64,000 bases of DNA from contig NZ_JBMYXF010000002.1 of the NCBI RefSeq assembly GCF_049608145.1, positions 62,001 to 126,000 on the forward strand. The letters are read 5' to 3'. The position numbers and the translations under genes were made by a program. The stretch comes from Halocynthiibacter sp049608145. GTDB lineage: Bacteria > Pseudomonadota > Alphaproteobacteria > Rhodobacterales > Rhodobacteraceae. Shown in pieces: positions 1 through 7,915 of this stretch (the first letter of the stretch is position 1; every line of letters begins with the position of its first letter). The notes under the pieces were generated by a model. It was not told the DNA's origin. It saw only the letters and a list, made by a program, of their open reading frames with translations, and made no database searches.

Positions 1-1
1 A

Positions 2-649
2 TCATGTTTTGTCTTTCTTGTTGTCTGGCCAAGTGGCCTCATCACGGGTCAAAACCCCCTCAGATACCAGGCGGTCCGCCCAGCCCTGCGGGTGTTGAAA
101 ATGGTGTGTCTGCCAGCCACGCGCGACGGCGGCATCTAAGTTTTCAATACGATCATCCGCGAACAAAAGGCTGTCCGGTGTATGACCGCAGGCCGTCTCT
201 AGGGCGGCATAAATCGCGGGATCCGGCTTCACGAGCTTCATTTCACCGGACACATAGAACTGATCGAATTCCTGCAAAAACGTATAATGTTTCTGGGCGC
301 GTGAGAAAATCTCATCTCCGAAATTTGTCAGGGCAAAAACCGGAAACCCTTTGGTTCGCAGGGCACGTAAAAGATGTACGGAATGGTCAATTGCCGGAGT
401 TGCCAATTCGAACCATCGATCGTGCCACATACGGATTTCATCGCGCCATTTCGGATATTTATCCGCGGCACCATAGATCGTGTCACGAAAATTCCCACCC
501 AGATCAACATCGTTGTTCATGTCATGCAGATCAATTTCCGCAAACATTTCACGCCGCCGGGTTTCGCCAATTTCTGCGTCGTAGAACCGTTCTGGCTGCC
601 ATTCAATCAGCACATTTCCGATGTCAAAGATAACAGCTTTTATCGCCAT
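2..649 (-). CDS. HAD-family phosphatase (YihX-like, HAD-IA)
   Basis: Haloacid-dehalogenase-fold hydrolase of 215 residues, probably a cytoplasmic sugar-phosphate or nucleotide phosphatase. Motif I is FDIGNVL with nucleophile Asp9; the usual second Asp is Gly11, as in the YihX (glucose-1-phosphate phosphatase) branch. Motif II is LTNFG (Thr108), motif III the Lys of VKPDP (Lys141), motif IV FADDR (Asp165/Asp166). The helical cap between motifs I and II marks subfamily IA. The frame is complete: the stop lies at bases 2-4 and the tail is short and lysine-rich. It is transcribed leftward with the EamA gene 57 bp upstream. The substrate cannot be read from sequence. Confidence 0.85.
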   Translation of the reverse strand: MAIKAVIFDIGNVLIEWQPERFYDAEIGETRRREMFAEIDLHDMNNDVDLGGNFRDTIYGAADKYPKWRDEIRMWHDRWFELATPAIDHSVHLLRALRTKGFPVFALTNFGDEIFSRAQKHYTFLQEFDQFYVSGEMKLVKPDPAIYAALETACGHTPDSLLFADDRIENLDAAVARGWQTHHFQHPQGWADRLVSEGVLTRDEATWPDNKKDKT

Positions 650-706
650 ATGCCCCCGCTTTCACCCCGTATTGATACAGGGCACACGCCCAAGGTAAAG
701 CATGAA

Positions 707-1681
707 TCAGCGCCGTATAGAACGTCGTTTCAAACGCACATTGTTTACGGTTTCGCGCCAAAACACATAAAGACCCGCCCCAATGATCAGGGTGATGCCC
801 AACCAAGCCACGGGATCCGGCCATTCATCAAAAATCAGCAGGCCCGCGATCACAGAGACCGGCATGGCCACATATTCCAACGGTGCAACAACCGAAGCTT
901 CAGCCAGGCGATAGCCCTGACTGATAAAGTAACCGCCAAATCCGCTGGCAAGGCCAATAATCCCAAAGATCCACCAGTCAGACAGAGGCGGCATATACCA
1001 AGCACGCAGCAGGAAATGCACGATTTCGGGTCCTTGCCCTTCCCAGCGGCCATGCCCCAACGCAAGGCCTATGATCACGCAGGTTACGATGAAACTGATC
1101 TGAATGTAGAACGTCATAGTCACCGCGCTTTCGGTCACGCCAATCTTTCGGGTCAGCACATGCAACATCGCATAAGCCGCCGCGGACAACAGCGGTAAGA
1201 TCATGATCAGATTGAAATTTTCCGTCCCCGGGCGCAGCATAATGACCACGCCGACCAAACCAATACCAACGGCGCTCCAGCGGTGAATGCCGGCTTTCTC
1301 ACCCAAAAACATGACAGAGAACGCTGTGATCAACAGCGGGCTGACAAAGAAAACCGCGATCGCATCCGCCAAGGGCAGCACTGCCAGCGCGATAAAAAAC
1401 GTCATATTTGCAAGGACAACGCACATGCCCCGGATCAAATGCAACCCCAGTCGTTTGGTTTTCAACAGGCGCCAGTTGCCTTCCATTGGCATCAAAATCG
1501 CAAGGACAATGCCAAGACCAATCACAGAACGGATCAAGACAATCTGATGCAGGGCATAGCCCCCCGACAGAAACTTAATTGACGTGTCATTCATGGAAAA
1601 GAACAGCACTGCGATCAGTACAGAAAGCGCGCCATACAGCGTGTTGCGATTGGTCGCCTGGGTGGTGTCAGCATTGGTCAT
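707..1681 (-). CDS. DMT-superfamily transporter, EamA family
   Basis: Inner-membrane transporter of 324 residues with about ten hydrophobic segments arranged as two EamA halves, as in RhtA/YdcZ-type metabolite exporters. The first helix begins near residue 12 (YGALSVLIAVLFFSM) and the second half carries a duplicate helix set. The frame stays open to 1954, but I take the ATG at 1679-1681: the extra 91 residues are polar, look untranslated and would run under the divergent ArsR gene. The HAD gene follows downstream on the same strand. The substrate is unknown; amino acids or small amphiphiles are typical for the family. Confidence 0.85.
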   Translation of the reverse strand: MTNADTTQATNRNTLYGALSVLIAVLFFSMNDTSIKFLSGGYALHQIVLIRSVIGLGIVLAILMPMEGNWRLLKTKRLGLHLIRGMCVVLANMTFFIALAVLPLADAIAVFFVSPLLITAFSVMFLGEKAGIHRWSAVGIGLVGVVIMLRPGTENFNLIMILPLLSAAAYAMLHVLTRKIGVTESAVTMTFYIQISFIVTCVIIGLALGHGRWEGQGPEIVHFLLRAWYMPPLSDWWIFGIIGLASGFGGYFISQGYRLAEASVVAPLEYVAMPVSVIAGLLIFDEWPDPVAWLGITLIIGAGLYVFWRETVNNVRLKRRSIRR

Positions 1682-1765
1682 ATGAGTATTCAAACAGATT
1701 TTTGCACCAGATCTGTGCCATTGCCGACACAAGGTCGTTTTCATGCCTATCGGGCACATATTGAC

Positions 1766-1777
1766 AAAACTAGTTTT
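1766..1777. promoter_or_regulatory. 12-bp palindrome in the arsR promoter
   Basis: AAAACTAGTTTT is a perfect palindrome between a TTGACA hexamer (1761-1766) and TATTTT (1783-1788), 16 bp apart. An operator inside the promoter spacer fits autorepression by the ArsR protein encoded just downstream. A related half-site (AAAACTA) occurs ahead of the permease gene near 2147. Operator function is inferred. Confidence 0.5.
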
Positions 1778-1795
1778 ATGGTTATTTTGAGTCGC

Positions 1796-2107
1796 ATGAG
1801 TACAAGCAGCCCCAACGCACGCGCCCTCGCAGCACTTGGCCATGATGCCCGCCTTACGGTCTTTCGTCTTTTGGTAAAAGCCGGGAACGACGGGCTTCGG
1901 GTTGGCGATATTGCTGGCTATGTGAAGATTGCGCCTTCCACCCTGGCACACCACCTTTCAACATTGGTGGATGCAGGCCTTGTTCTGCAGGAAAAACGGG
2001 GGCGCGAAGTGTTTAGCATGGTCGACTACAACAAGATGAATGCCCTGCTGGGGTTCCTTGCGGATGAATGTTGCGTTGGTGTCAGAACGCTGGAAACCGT
2101 CAGATAA
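1796..2107 (+). CDS. ArsR/SmtB-family transcriptional repressor
   Basis: Winged-helix repressor of 103 residues. The helix-turn-helix spans about residues 36-63 (VGDIAGYVKIAPSTLAHHLS) and is followed by the basic wing QEKRGREVFSM. A vicinal cysteine pair (Cys92-Cys93, in DECCVG) sits near the C-terminus, where several As(III)- or metal-sensing ArsR proteins bind their ligand. The frame opens at 1682, but the domain begins at the ATG at 1796; an in-frame ATG at 1778 is the alternative. The -10-like hexamer ends at 1788, so the transcript could start at or next to this ATG and be nearly leaderless. The permease gene follows 52 bp downstream, a classic sensor-efflux pair. Confidence 0.85.
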   Translation: MSTSSPNARALAALGHDARLTVFRLLVKAGNDGLRVGDIAGYVKIAPSTLAHHLSTLVDAGLVLQEKRGREVFSMVDYNKMNALLGFLADECCVGVRTLETVR

Positions 2108-2159
2108 AGGGGCTTCCTTTTTTTTGGCAAAATAAAACTATAAAACCGGATATATAGAA

Positions 2160-3206
2160 ATGTCTAACACCTGCTGCACTGCCCCCTCTAAGGCACCGTT
2201 TCTGGTTACGCTCTGGCGTGAACAACGTGTCTGGCTTGCGTCCTTAACGATTTTCACCTTGTTGGTGATTTTTGACATCACTCAGGCAGAAGCCAGCTTT
2301 CACAAAGTCATGATCTCTCTTGCGCACACCGGCCCATATCTGCTGTTGTCGATTTCCATCGCCGCCTGGGCAGGGGCCAGCAACGCAGATCGGCTCATCG
2401 CAAAAGCCTTTACCGGAACGCCTGCTTTGATGATCGTTCTCGGGGCCGTGGCGGGTGGGCTTTCGCCTTTCTGTTCTTGTGGCGTGATCCCCTTGATCGC
2501 GGCCCTTCTGGCGATGCGTGTACCCCTGTCCGCAGTCATGGCTTTCTGGCTTGCCTCTCCCGTGATGGACCCGTCTATGTTCTTTCTGACATCTGGCGTT
2601 CTGGGATTTGAATTCGCAATTGCCAAGACATGTGCCGCGATTGGTCTTGGAGTTTTCGGCGGAATCACAGTGCATATTCTTTCCGGCACTTCCGCGCTGA
2701 AAGACCCCCTTAAAGAAGGTGTTGCCGGGGGATGTGGCGCAGCGTCGGTGCAGTCCAGCGAACCTGTGGTCTGGGCCTTCTGGAAGGACGCAGAACGCCG
2801 CAAAAAATTCATTTCTGAGGCGGTAAAAACGACTCTATTCCTGGGAAAATGGCTGATTTTCGCCTTTCTTCTGGAAAGCCTCATGCTCGCTTGGATCCCG
2901 GCTGAGATGGTGACAAAAGCCCTAGGCGGCACAGGTATTGGCCCCATTGCAGTCGCCACCTTTGTCGGGGTGCCGGCTTACCTGAACGGTTACGCCGCCC
3001 TGCCCCTGATCGGCGGCTTGATCGAACAGGGCATGGCACCTGGTGCGGGGCTTGCTTTCCTTGTGGCTGGGGGGGTGACATCCCTGCCCGCCGCCATCGC
3101 GGTCTGGGCACTGGTAAAGCCAAAGGTCTTTGGACTTTACATCCTGTTGTCTCTGTCCGGTGCCTTCCTGGCAGGGGTTTTGTTCCAGGTCTGGCAGGCG
3201 GTCTGA
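2160..3206 (+). CDS. Permease of the ArsP / SO_0444 (DUF318) type, metal or metalloid efflux
   Basis: Polytopic inner-membrane permease of 348 residues with about eight to ten hydrophobic segments. The hallmark FCSCGVIPL (Cys105, Cys107) lies in the first half and a vicinal pair Cys5-Cys6 at the N-terminus. This family includes ArsP (trivalent organoarsenical efflux) and SO_0444-type Cu/Zn efflux proteins. The soluble linker at about residues 175-210 (GGCGAASVQSS) adds one more Cys. The paired ArsR gene with a CC motif supports thiophilic metal or metalloid efflux; which ion cannot be decided here. Codon use looks like the neighbours. Confidence 0.8.
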   Translation: MSNTCCTAPSKAPFLVTLWREQRVWLASLTIFTLLVIFDITQAEASFHKVMISLAHTGPYLLLSISIAAWAGASNADRLIAKAFTGTPALMIVLGAVAGGLSPFCSCGVIPLIAALLAMRVPLSAVMAFWLASPVMDPSMFFLTSGVLGFEFAIAKTCAAIGLGVFGGITVHILSGTSALKDPLKEGVAGGCGAASVQSSEPVVWAFWKDAERRKKFISEAVKTTLFLGKWLIFAFLLESLMLAWIPAEMVTKALGGTGIGPIAVATFVGVPAYLNGYAALPLIGGLIEQGMAPGAGLAFLVAGGVTSLPAAIAVWALVKPKVFGLYILLSLSGAFLAGVLFQVWQAV

Positions 3207-3223
3207 AAACCGGTAAACACCGC

Positions 3224-3285
3224 ATACACAAAGCATGCACAACCTATGCACATATTATGCATATCGGGCGTGCGCCGGATTAACG
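3224..3285. repeat. Intergenic element copy A with 11-bp phased ATGCA repeats
   Basis: ATGCA occurs at 3235, 3246 and 3257, exactly 11 bp apart. The left flank is ATACACAAA and the right flank ends in CCGGATTAACG. The same arrangement recurs at 46829-46895. Units such as CTATGCACA resemble the DnaA box (TTATNCACA). It lies between convergent gene ends, so it is not an ordinary promoter. Function unknown. Confidence 0.7.
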
Positions 3286-3297
3286 GGCGGTTCAGGA

Positions 3298-3750
3298 TTA
3301 GTCCCGCAGAGCCGCCCGGATTTCGCGTTCCATCACATCCAGAAAACGGGATCGGTCGGCTTTTGAGAAAGGCCGGCCGCCCCCTTGGCGAAACGGGTCA
3401 GCTTCGCGCAGATCCGCCATAAGATCACGGGTTGCCAGCTGTTGGCCGATATTGGCCTCGGTGAACATTTCACCATTGTGACGCACAACGCGCGCACCAG
3501 ACGCCACGCATTTCGCCGCCAAAGGAATATCGCCCGTTACAACAACGTCGCCCTTAACCGCACGATCAGCGATCCACATATCGGCCACATCCGGGCCATC
3601 CGGAACGATCACCAGTTCCACCAGTGGATTTAACGAAGGGCGCAGGCCGCCATTGCAGACCACAAACATCTTCACCTTGTGGCGGGTGGCCACGCGCTCT
3701 GCCTCGGCTTTCACCGGGCAGGCGTCGGCGTCGATGTAGATCGCAGTCAT
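3298..3750 (-). CDS. YaiI/YqxD family protein (DUF188), PIN-like
   Basis: Conserved bacterial protein of 150 residues, the usual family length. It begins with the family signature YIDADACPVK and contains VVTGDIPLAAK and the C-terminal GGRPFSKADRSRFLD block. The conserved acidic residues recall PIN-like nucleases, but no biochemical role is established for the family. The gene starts with ATG within the last four bases of the transhydrogenase gene upstream, so the two are probably translationally coupled. Confidence 0.88.
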   Translation of the reverse strand: MTAIYIDADACPVKAEAERVATRHKVKMFVVCNGGLRPSLNPLVELVIVPDGPDVADMWIADRAVKGDVVVTGDIPLAAKCVASGARVVRHNGEMFTEANIGQQLATRDLMADLREADPFRQGGGRPFSKADRSRFLDVMEREIRAALRD

Positions 3751-5219
3751 TTCTCGTTTGTATCCTTCTCAGGCTTTGCATCTGTCTTTGCAGGTTTTGC
3801 TTTGACCTTTGATTTTTTCTTAAACTCATCGGGGATTGGCATGCGGTTAAACGCATCCAGGCCCGCAATTTTATAAGCTTCCGCAAGGGTTGGATAATTG
3901 AAGGTATTCTCGACGAAATAATCGACCGTGCCCTTCAGGTTCAGCACCGCCTGGGCAATGTGGATCAATTCGGTCGCCCCTTCGCCCACGATCTGCACCC
4001 CCAAAAGACGGCGGGTTTTCAGGCTGACCAGCATTTTCAACATGCCATGTTCCAGCCCCATGATATGCCCGCGCGAGGTTTCGCGAAAGCGCGCAACACC
4101 CACTTCATAAGGAATTTCCATTTCCTGGGCTTCTTCTTCGGACATGCCACAGGTGGACATTTCCGGCACAGAGTAGATGCCATAGGGAAACCAGGGCGAC
4201 TGGCGCAGAGTTGGCGTATCAAGCGCATGACAGGCGGCAACCCGGCCCTGTTGCAGGGACGTTGATGCAAGACTTGGGTGCCCAATCACATCCCCGGCAG
4301 CGTAGATATGCGGCACGTCTGTCTGATAGGTTTTACGATCTACTTTCAGACGTCCACGGTGATCGGTTTCAAGACCTGCGGCCTTCAGGTTCAGCGCATC
4401 TGTCGCGCCCATACGGCCCGCTGCAAACAGCAACATTTCTGTACGCACATGGCGGCCGTTATCCAGGGCAACTTCGATGTGATTGCCACGATCTTCAACC
4501 GTTTCCACAGCGGCACCCAAACGCAGATCAACGCCGTTTTCACGGATCTGGTGCGTGAATTCATGAATCAGCTGGCGGTCGATGAAATCAAGGAAACTGT
4601 CGCGCGGTTCAATCAGCGTCACCCGGATATCAAGGGCTGCGAACATGGTGGCATATTCCACCCCGATCACGCCTGCACCGATCACAACCAGGCTGCGCGG
4701 CAGTTCTTCCATATCCAGGAATTCATCACCATCCAGCACGGTTTTGCCATTAAAAGGCACATAATCCGGACGGAAAGGACGGGTGCCAGTGGCAATCAGG
4801 AACTTATCGCCCGTCAGGTTCAGAACCTCGCCAGAAGGCTGTTTTATCTCGACTTCATTCTTCGAAACAAAATGCGCTTCCCCTTGGATCGTTTCCACGT
4901 GGTTGCGGTTGAACTGATGTTCCAACACGTCAACTTCGTGATCAATCGTCATGTGCAGACGGGCTTTCAGATCAGATGCACCAATGTCATCGCGTGCCCG
5001 GTAGCTGCGTCCGTAAAAGCTGCGTTCGCGCCAACCTGAGAGGTTCAACACCGTTTCACGCAGGGTTTTCGATGGGATCGTGCCGGTATGGGCAGACACA
5101 CCGCCCAGACGTGGCGCGCGTTCCAACACAACAACGCGGCGGCCCAGTTTCCCGGCCTGGATCGCAGCGGAACGCCCGGCGGGGCCGCTGCCAATAACAA
5201 TCAGATCATAATGGTTCAT
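3747..5219 (-). CDS. sthA: Soluble (Si-specific) pyridine nucleotide transhydrogenase
   Basis: Flavoprotein of 490 residues that transfers hydride between NADPH and NAD+. The FAD-binding GSGPAG lies at residues 10-15, the disulfide-reductase-like block GTIPSKTLR at 46-54 and the NAD(P) motif GAGVIG at about 180. The redox cysteine pair of lipoamide dehydrogenases is absent (GGVSAHTGTIPSK), as expected for a transhydrogenase. The C-terminal dimerisation domain carries the usual GEGATELIHIAQ. A Lys/Ala-rich tail of about 25 residues (KKKSKVKAKPAK) extends past the core. It overlaps the DUF188 gene by 4 nt. Its likely role is balancing NADPH and NADH. Confidence 0.92.
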   Translation of the reverse strand: MNHYDLIVIGSGPAGRSAAIQAGKLGRRVVVLERAPRLGGVSAHTGTIPSKTLRETVLNLSGWRERSFYGRSYRARDDIGASDLKARLHMTIDHEVDVLEHQFNRNHVETIQGEAHFVSKNEVEIKQPSGEVLNLTGDKFLIATGTRPFRPDYVPFNGKTVLDGDEFLDMEELPRSLVVIGAGVIGVEYATMFAALDIRVTLIEPRDSFLDFIDRQLIHEFTHQIRENGVDLRLGAAVETVEDRGNHIEVALDNGRHVRTEMLLFAAGRMGATDALNLKAAGLETDHRGRLKVDRKTYQTDVPHIYAAGDVIGHPSLASTSLQQGRVAACHALDTPTLRQSPWFPYGIYSVPEMSTCGMSEEEAQEMEIPYEVGVARFRETSRGHIMGLEHGMLKMLVSLKTRRLLGVQIVGEGATELIHIAQAVLNLKGTVDYFVENTFNYPTLAEAYKIAGLDAFNRMPIPDEFKKKSKVKAKPAKTDAKPEKDTNEK

Positions 5220-5241
5220 AACAGTGCCCTTTACCTTATTC

Positions 5242-6072
5242 TTACGCCCAAAGGGCCTCTGCGTGGAAATTCACATGGTCTTCCATGAAGCTGGCCACGA
5301 AGAAATAACTGTGGTCATAGCCTTTTTGCATGCGGAAAATCCCATCTTGGCGTTTCGCCGCCATGGCCTGGGCCAGGGCTTCGGGTTTCAGCAGTTCCAG
5401 GAACTGATCATCCGCGCCCTGATCGATCAGGACCGGGCCGTCAAAGCCCTTGTCCGCCATCAGAAGACTTGCGTCATGTTTCGCCCAGCTGGTTTCATCA
5501 TCGCCCAGATATGCGCCCAGTTGTTTGCGGCCCCAGTCACTTTGGGTTGGGTTCGCAATCGGGGAAAACGCAGAAACAGAACGATAGCGCCCCGGCAGGT
5601 TCATCGCCAATGTCAGCGCGCCATGCCCGCCCATAGAATGGCCGGTGATGCCCTGACGATCCATATCGATGTTGAAGGTTTCACCAAGCAGCGCAGGCAG
5701 TTCTTGAGCCACATAATCCCACATTTTGAAATGCGGTGCCCAAGGATCCTGCGTTGCATTCACATAAAACCCCGCGCCCTGGCCCAGATCATAGGCGTCA
5801 TCATTCGCGACAGTTTCGCCGCGTGGGGATGTGTCAGGGAAACAGATCGCAATGCCCTGTTCCGCCGCCCAGGCCTGCGCGCCGGCTTTGGTCATGGCGT
5901 TTTCATGGGTGCAGGTCAGGCCGGACAGATACCAGAGAACGGGCACCGGGCCGTCTTTCGCTTCTTCTGGCAGGAACAGGCCAAAAGTCATCTCAGTGCC
6001 GGTGGCGTTGGATTCATGGCTGTATACGCCCTGTGTGCCGCCAAAGCATGCATTCTCGGATACGGTTTTCAT
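5242..6072 (-). CDS. fghA: S-formylglutathione hydrolase
   Basis: Alpha/beta-hydrolase of 276 residues (human esterase D family). It hydrolyses S-formylglutathione to formate and glutathione, the last step of glutathione-dependent formaldehyde oxidation. The nucleophile is Ser146 in GHSMGGHGAL; Asp221 or Asp222 (DQGADDQFL) and His254 (YDHSYFF) complete the triad. Cys54 in LSGLTCTHEN is the conserved modulatory cysteine. The frame opens at 6135, but the family start is the Met of MKTVSENACFGG at 6072. The partner formaldehyde dehydrogenase gene is not adjacent. The sthA start lies 22 bp downstream. Confidence 0.93.
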   Translation of the reverse strand: MKTVSENACFGGTQGVYSHESNATGTEMTFGLFLPEEAKDGPVPVLWYLSGLTCTHENAMTKAGAQAWAAEQGIAICFPDTSPRGETVANDDAYDLGQGAGFYVNATQDPWAPHFKMWDYVAQELPALLGETFNIDMDRQGITGHSMGGHGALTLAMNLPGRYRSVSAFSPIANPTQSDWGRKQLGAYLGDDETSWAKHDASLLMADKGFDGPVLIDQGADDQFLELLKPEALAQAMAAKRQDGIFRMQKGYDHSYFFVASFMEDHVNFHAEALWA

Positions 6073-6152
6073 TGTGACCTCGCCCATTGTTCTTTGTAAT
6101 TTATCTCTGCATATCAGGGTGCGCGACTGTCGCAAACCCGGTTTGCGCCGTG

Positions 6153-6872
6153 TTAGTCCCTGTTTTCGTCGCCTGCAGGTTTCGGGTTTACAGACATGAT
6201 TTCATCCAAAGGCTTTTTCAGTTTCGCCACCGCAGGCACTGTCGCATCTGTTGACGGATGACCAACGGCAACAATCATCAGGGCTTTTTCAGACGCGGGA
6301 CGGCCACACATTTCATTCAGAAACTTCATCGGGTTGGGCGTATGGGTCAGGCTGACCAGCCCGGCGTGATGCAAGGCGGCCAATAGGAAACCAGACGCAA
6401 TCCCCGTGCTTTCCGGTACATAGTAATTCTTATAGCGATGGCCGTCTTTTGTTTCGCCCCAACGCTGGGCAAAGATCACGATCAGCCAAGGGGCCTGTGT
6501 CAGGTGAGGCTTATGTTCATTGGTCCCGACCGGTTCCAGCGCCTTCAGCCATTCATCCCCCGCGCCACCGGCGTAAAAGGCTTTTTCCTCTTCTTCTGCG
6601 GCCTCACGAATTCGGGCTTTCATGTCGGGATCAGAGATCGCCACAAAATGCCAAGGTTGATGATTGGCACCAGATGGCGCCGTGCCCGCAGCACGAATAC
6701 ATTCTGCGATCACCGCCTCATCCACCGGGCGATCAGAATAGTCACGCACGGTATGGCGTTCGGTCATGAACTGCGCAAACGCCTGTGCAGCGGCCTGCAT
6801 CTGCGCATCATCCATGTCGGATCGATCCGGAAGATCCAGAGCTTCATATTTGATATCATCGAGAAAAAACAT
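6153..6872 (-). CDS. Nitroreductase-fold flavoprotein of the iodotyrosine deiodinase type
   Basis: FMN-dependent nitroreductase-fold enzyme of 239 residues. FMN contacts are expected at TVRDYS (41-46) and APSGANHQPWHF (65-76). The active-site lid EEEEKAFY...EWLKALEPVGTNEHKP carries Glu96, Tyr100 and Lys121, the same spacing as Glu157, Tyr161 and Lys182 that clamp the zwitterion of the substrate in human iodotyrosine deiodinase. This favours a halotyrosine or related phenolic amino acid as ligand over a generic nitro compound. The AEC transporter gene lies 4 nt upstream on the same strand, so the two are one transcript. Confidence 0.78.
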   Translation of the reverse strand: MFFLDDIKYEALDLPDRSDMDDAQMQAAAQAFAQFMTERHTVRDYSDRPVDEAVIAECIRAAGTAPSGANHQPWHFVAISDPDMKARIREAAEEEEKAFYAGGAGDEWLKALEPVGTNEHKPHLTQAPWLIVIFAQRWGETKDGHRYKNYYVPESTGIASGFLLAALHHAGLVSLTHTPNPMKFLNEMCGRPASEKALMIVAVGHPSTDATVPAVAKLKKPLDEIMSVNPKPAGDENRD

Positions 6873-6876
6873 ATTC

Positions 6877-7803
6877 TTATCCCTGTAGCATAGCGATGGT
6901 AAGCGTGACGGTCAGCACGCTGATAACGGTTGAGATCAGGATCGAAGCCGATACGCGTTGCGGGGCAACACCATAATGTTGCGCGAGAATATATACGTTT
7001 CCGGCCACGGGAAGGGCGCTGGCAGAGACCATGATCATGGCTGCGAATGGGTCCACATCAAAGATATGAAATGCGGCGATATACACGGCCAGCGGATGCA
7101 CGGCGAGTTTCAGGAAGGACAACCAGATTGCGACAGACACACGTTCCGCCGATTTCCCAGCAAGCGATGCCCCAATTGCAAACAATGCGCCCGGGGTTGC
7201 CGCCCCCCCCAGAATGTCCGTGAATTCCCGGACAACCAAGGGCAATTGCCAACCCATCGCAGCAACAGCCAGGCCCGCGGCCATAGACACGATCATCGGA
7301 TTTTTTAGCAGGCCAAGACACACAGTCCCCATAACGGCCAAACGCATTCTGCCTTCGCGGGCAACGGTAATCAGAATGACGATCAGGCTGGAAAACACCA
7401 CCAGATCCAGCGCCAGGACCATAATCGCAGGACCTGCCGCCGCGACGCCAAAAAGGGTCACAAACATAGGCACGCCAAGAAAACCCGCATTGCCGATGGT
7501 CGCGACCTGCGCCTCGATCGCGGCTTCTTCTATGCCGCGTTTACGGATGAGCGCGATGAGGGTTGCGATGATATATACGAAGAAACATCCCGCAAGATAT
7601 GCCAGTGCAAACTGCGCATTGAATATTTCGGCCACAGGCAAGCTGGACGCAAAGCCAAACAGCATGGCCGACAGCGCAAAATAGAAGACAAATTTCGTCA
7701 GCCAAGCCGAAGCTATCTCTGGAAAAAAACCGCTGCGACATGCGCTATAGCCAAGGCCAATGATGGCGAAAAACGGCAGGGTCTTTAGGAAGATTTCGAT
7801 CAT
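6877..7803 (-). CDS. AEC-family (auxin efflux carrier type) transporter
   Basis: Inner-membrane carrier of 308 residues with about ten hydrophobic segments in two inverted five-helix halves, a standard length for the AEC/BART family. It starts MIEIFLKTLPFFAIIGLGY and ends in a hydrophobic helix. Bacterial members carry malate, malonate or other organic anions; no substrate can be assigned. It is the first gene of the pair with the deiodinase-like flavoprotein (4 nt gap), so its substrate may be related to that enzyme's reaction. That link is inference from context. Confidence 0.85.
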   Translation of the reverse strand: MIEIFLKTLPFFAIIGLGYSACRSGFFPEIASAWLTKFVFYFALSAMLFGFASSLPVAEIFNAQFALAYLAGCFFVYIIATLIALIRKRGIEEAAIEAQVATIGNAGFLGVPMFVTLFGVAAAGPAIMVLALDLVVFSSLIVILITVAREGRMRLAVMGTVCLGLLKNPMIVSMAAGLAVAAMGWQLPLVVREFTDILGGAATPGALFAIGASLAGKSAERVSVAIWLSFLKLAVHPLAVYIAAFHIFDVDPFAAMIMVSASALPVAGNVYILAQHYGVAPQRVSASILISTVISVLTVTLTIAMLQG

Positions 7804-7915
7804 GTCACAGCGCTAACATGTCATGCGGTGTTTGCATATCCCCCTGAACTACGGTGTCTGGACGCCGATCTTTTGCCGTGAGTATTTATAGGAAGGTGAA
7901 AGGGGTAAGAAAATA

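Noticed and set aside
374..1198. Long plus-strand frame of 274 codons
   Set aside because: It lies antisense to the HAD and EamA genes and has basic, His/Pro/Arg-rich composition without any domain.
4278..5039. Plus-strand frame of 253 codons inside sthA
   Set aside because: Antisense shadow of a well-supported flavoprotein gene; composition (Cys, His, Phe rich) is not protein-like.
5224..6099. Plus-strand frame of 291 codons over fghA
   Set aside because: Antisense to a gene with an intact catalytic triad; no ribosome site or domain.
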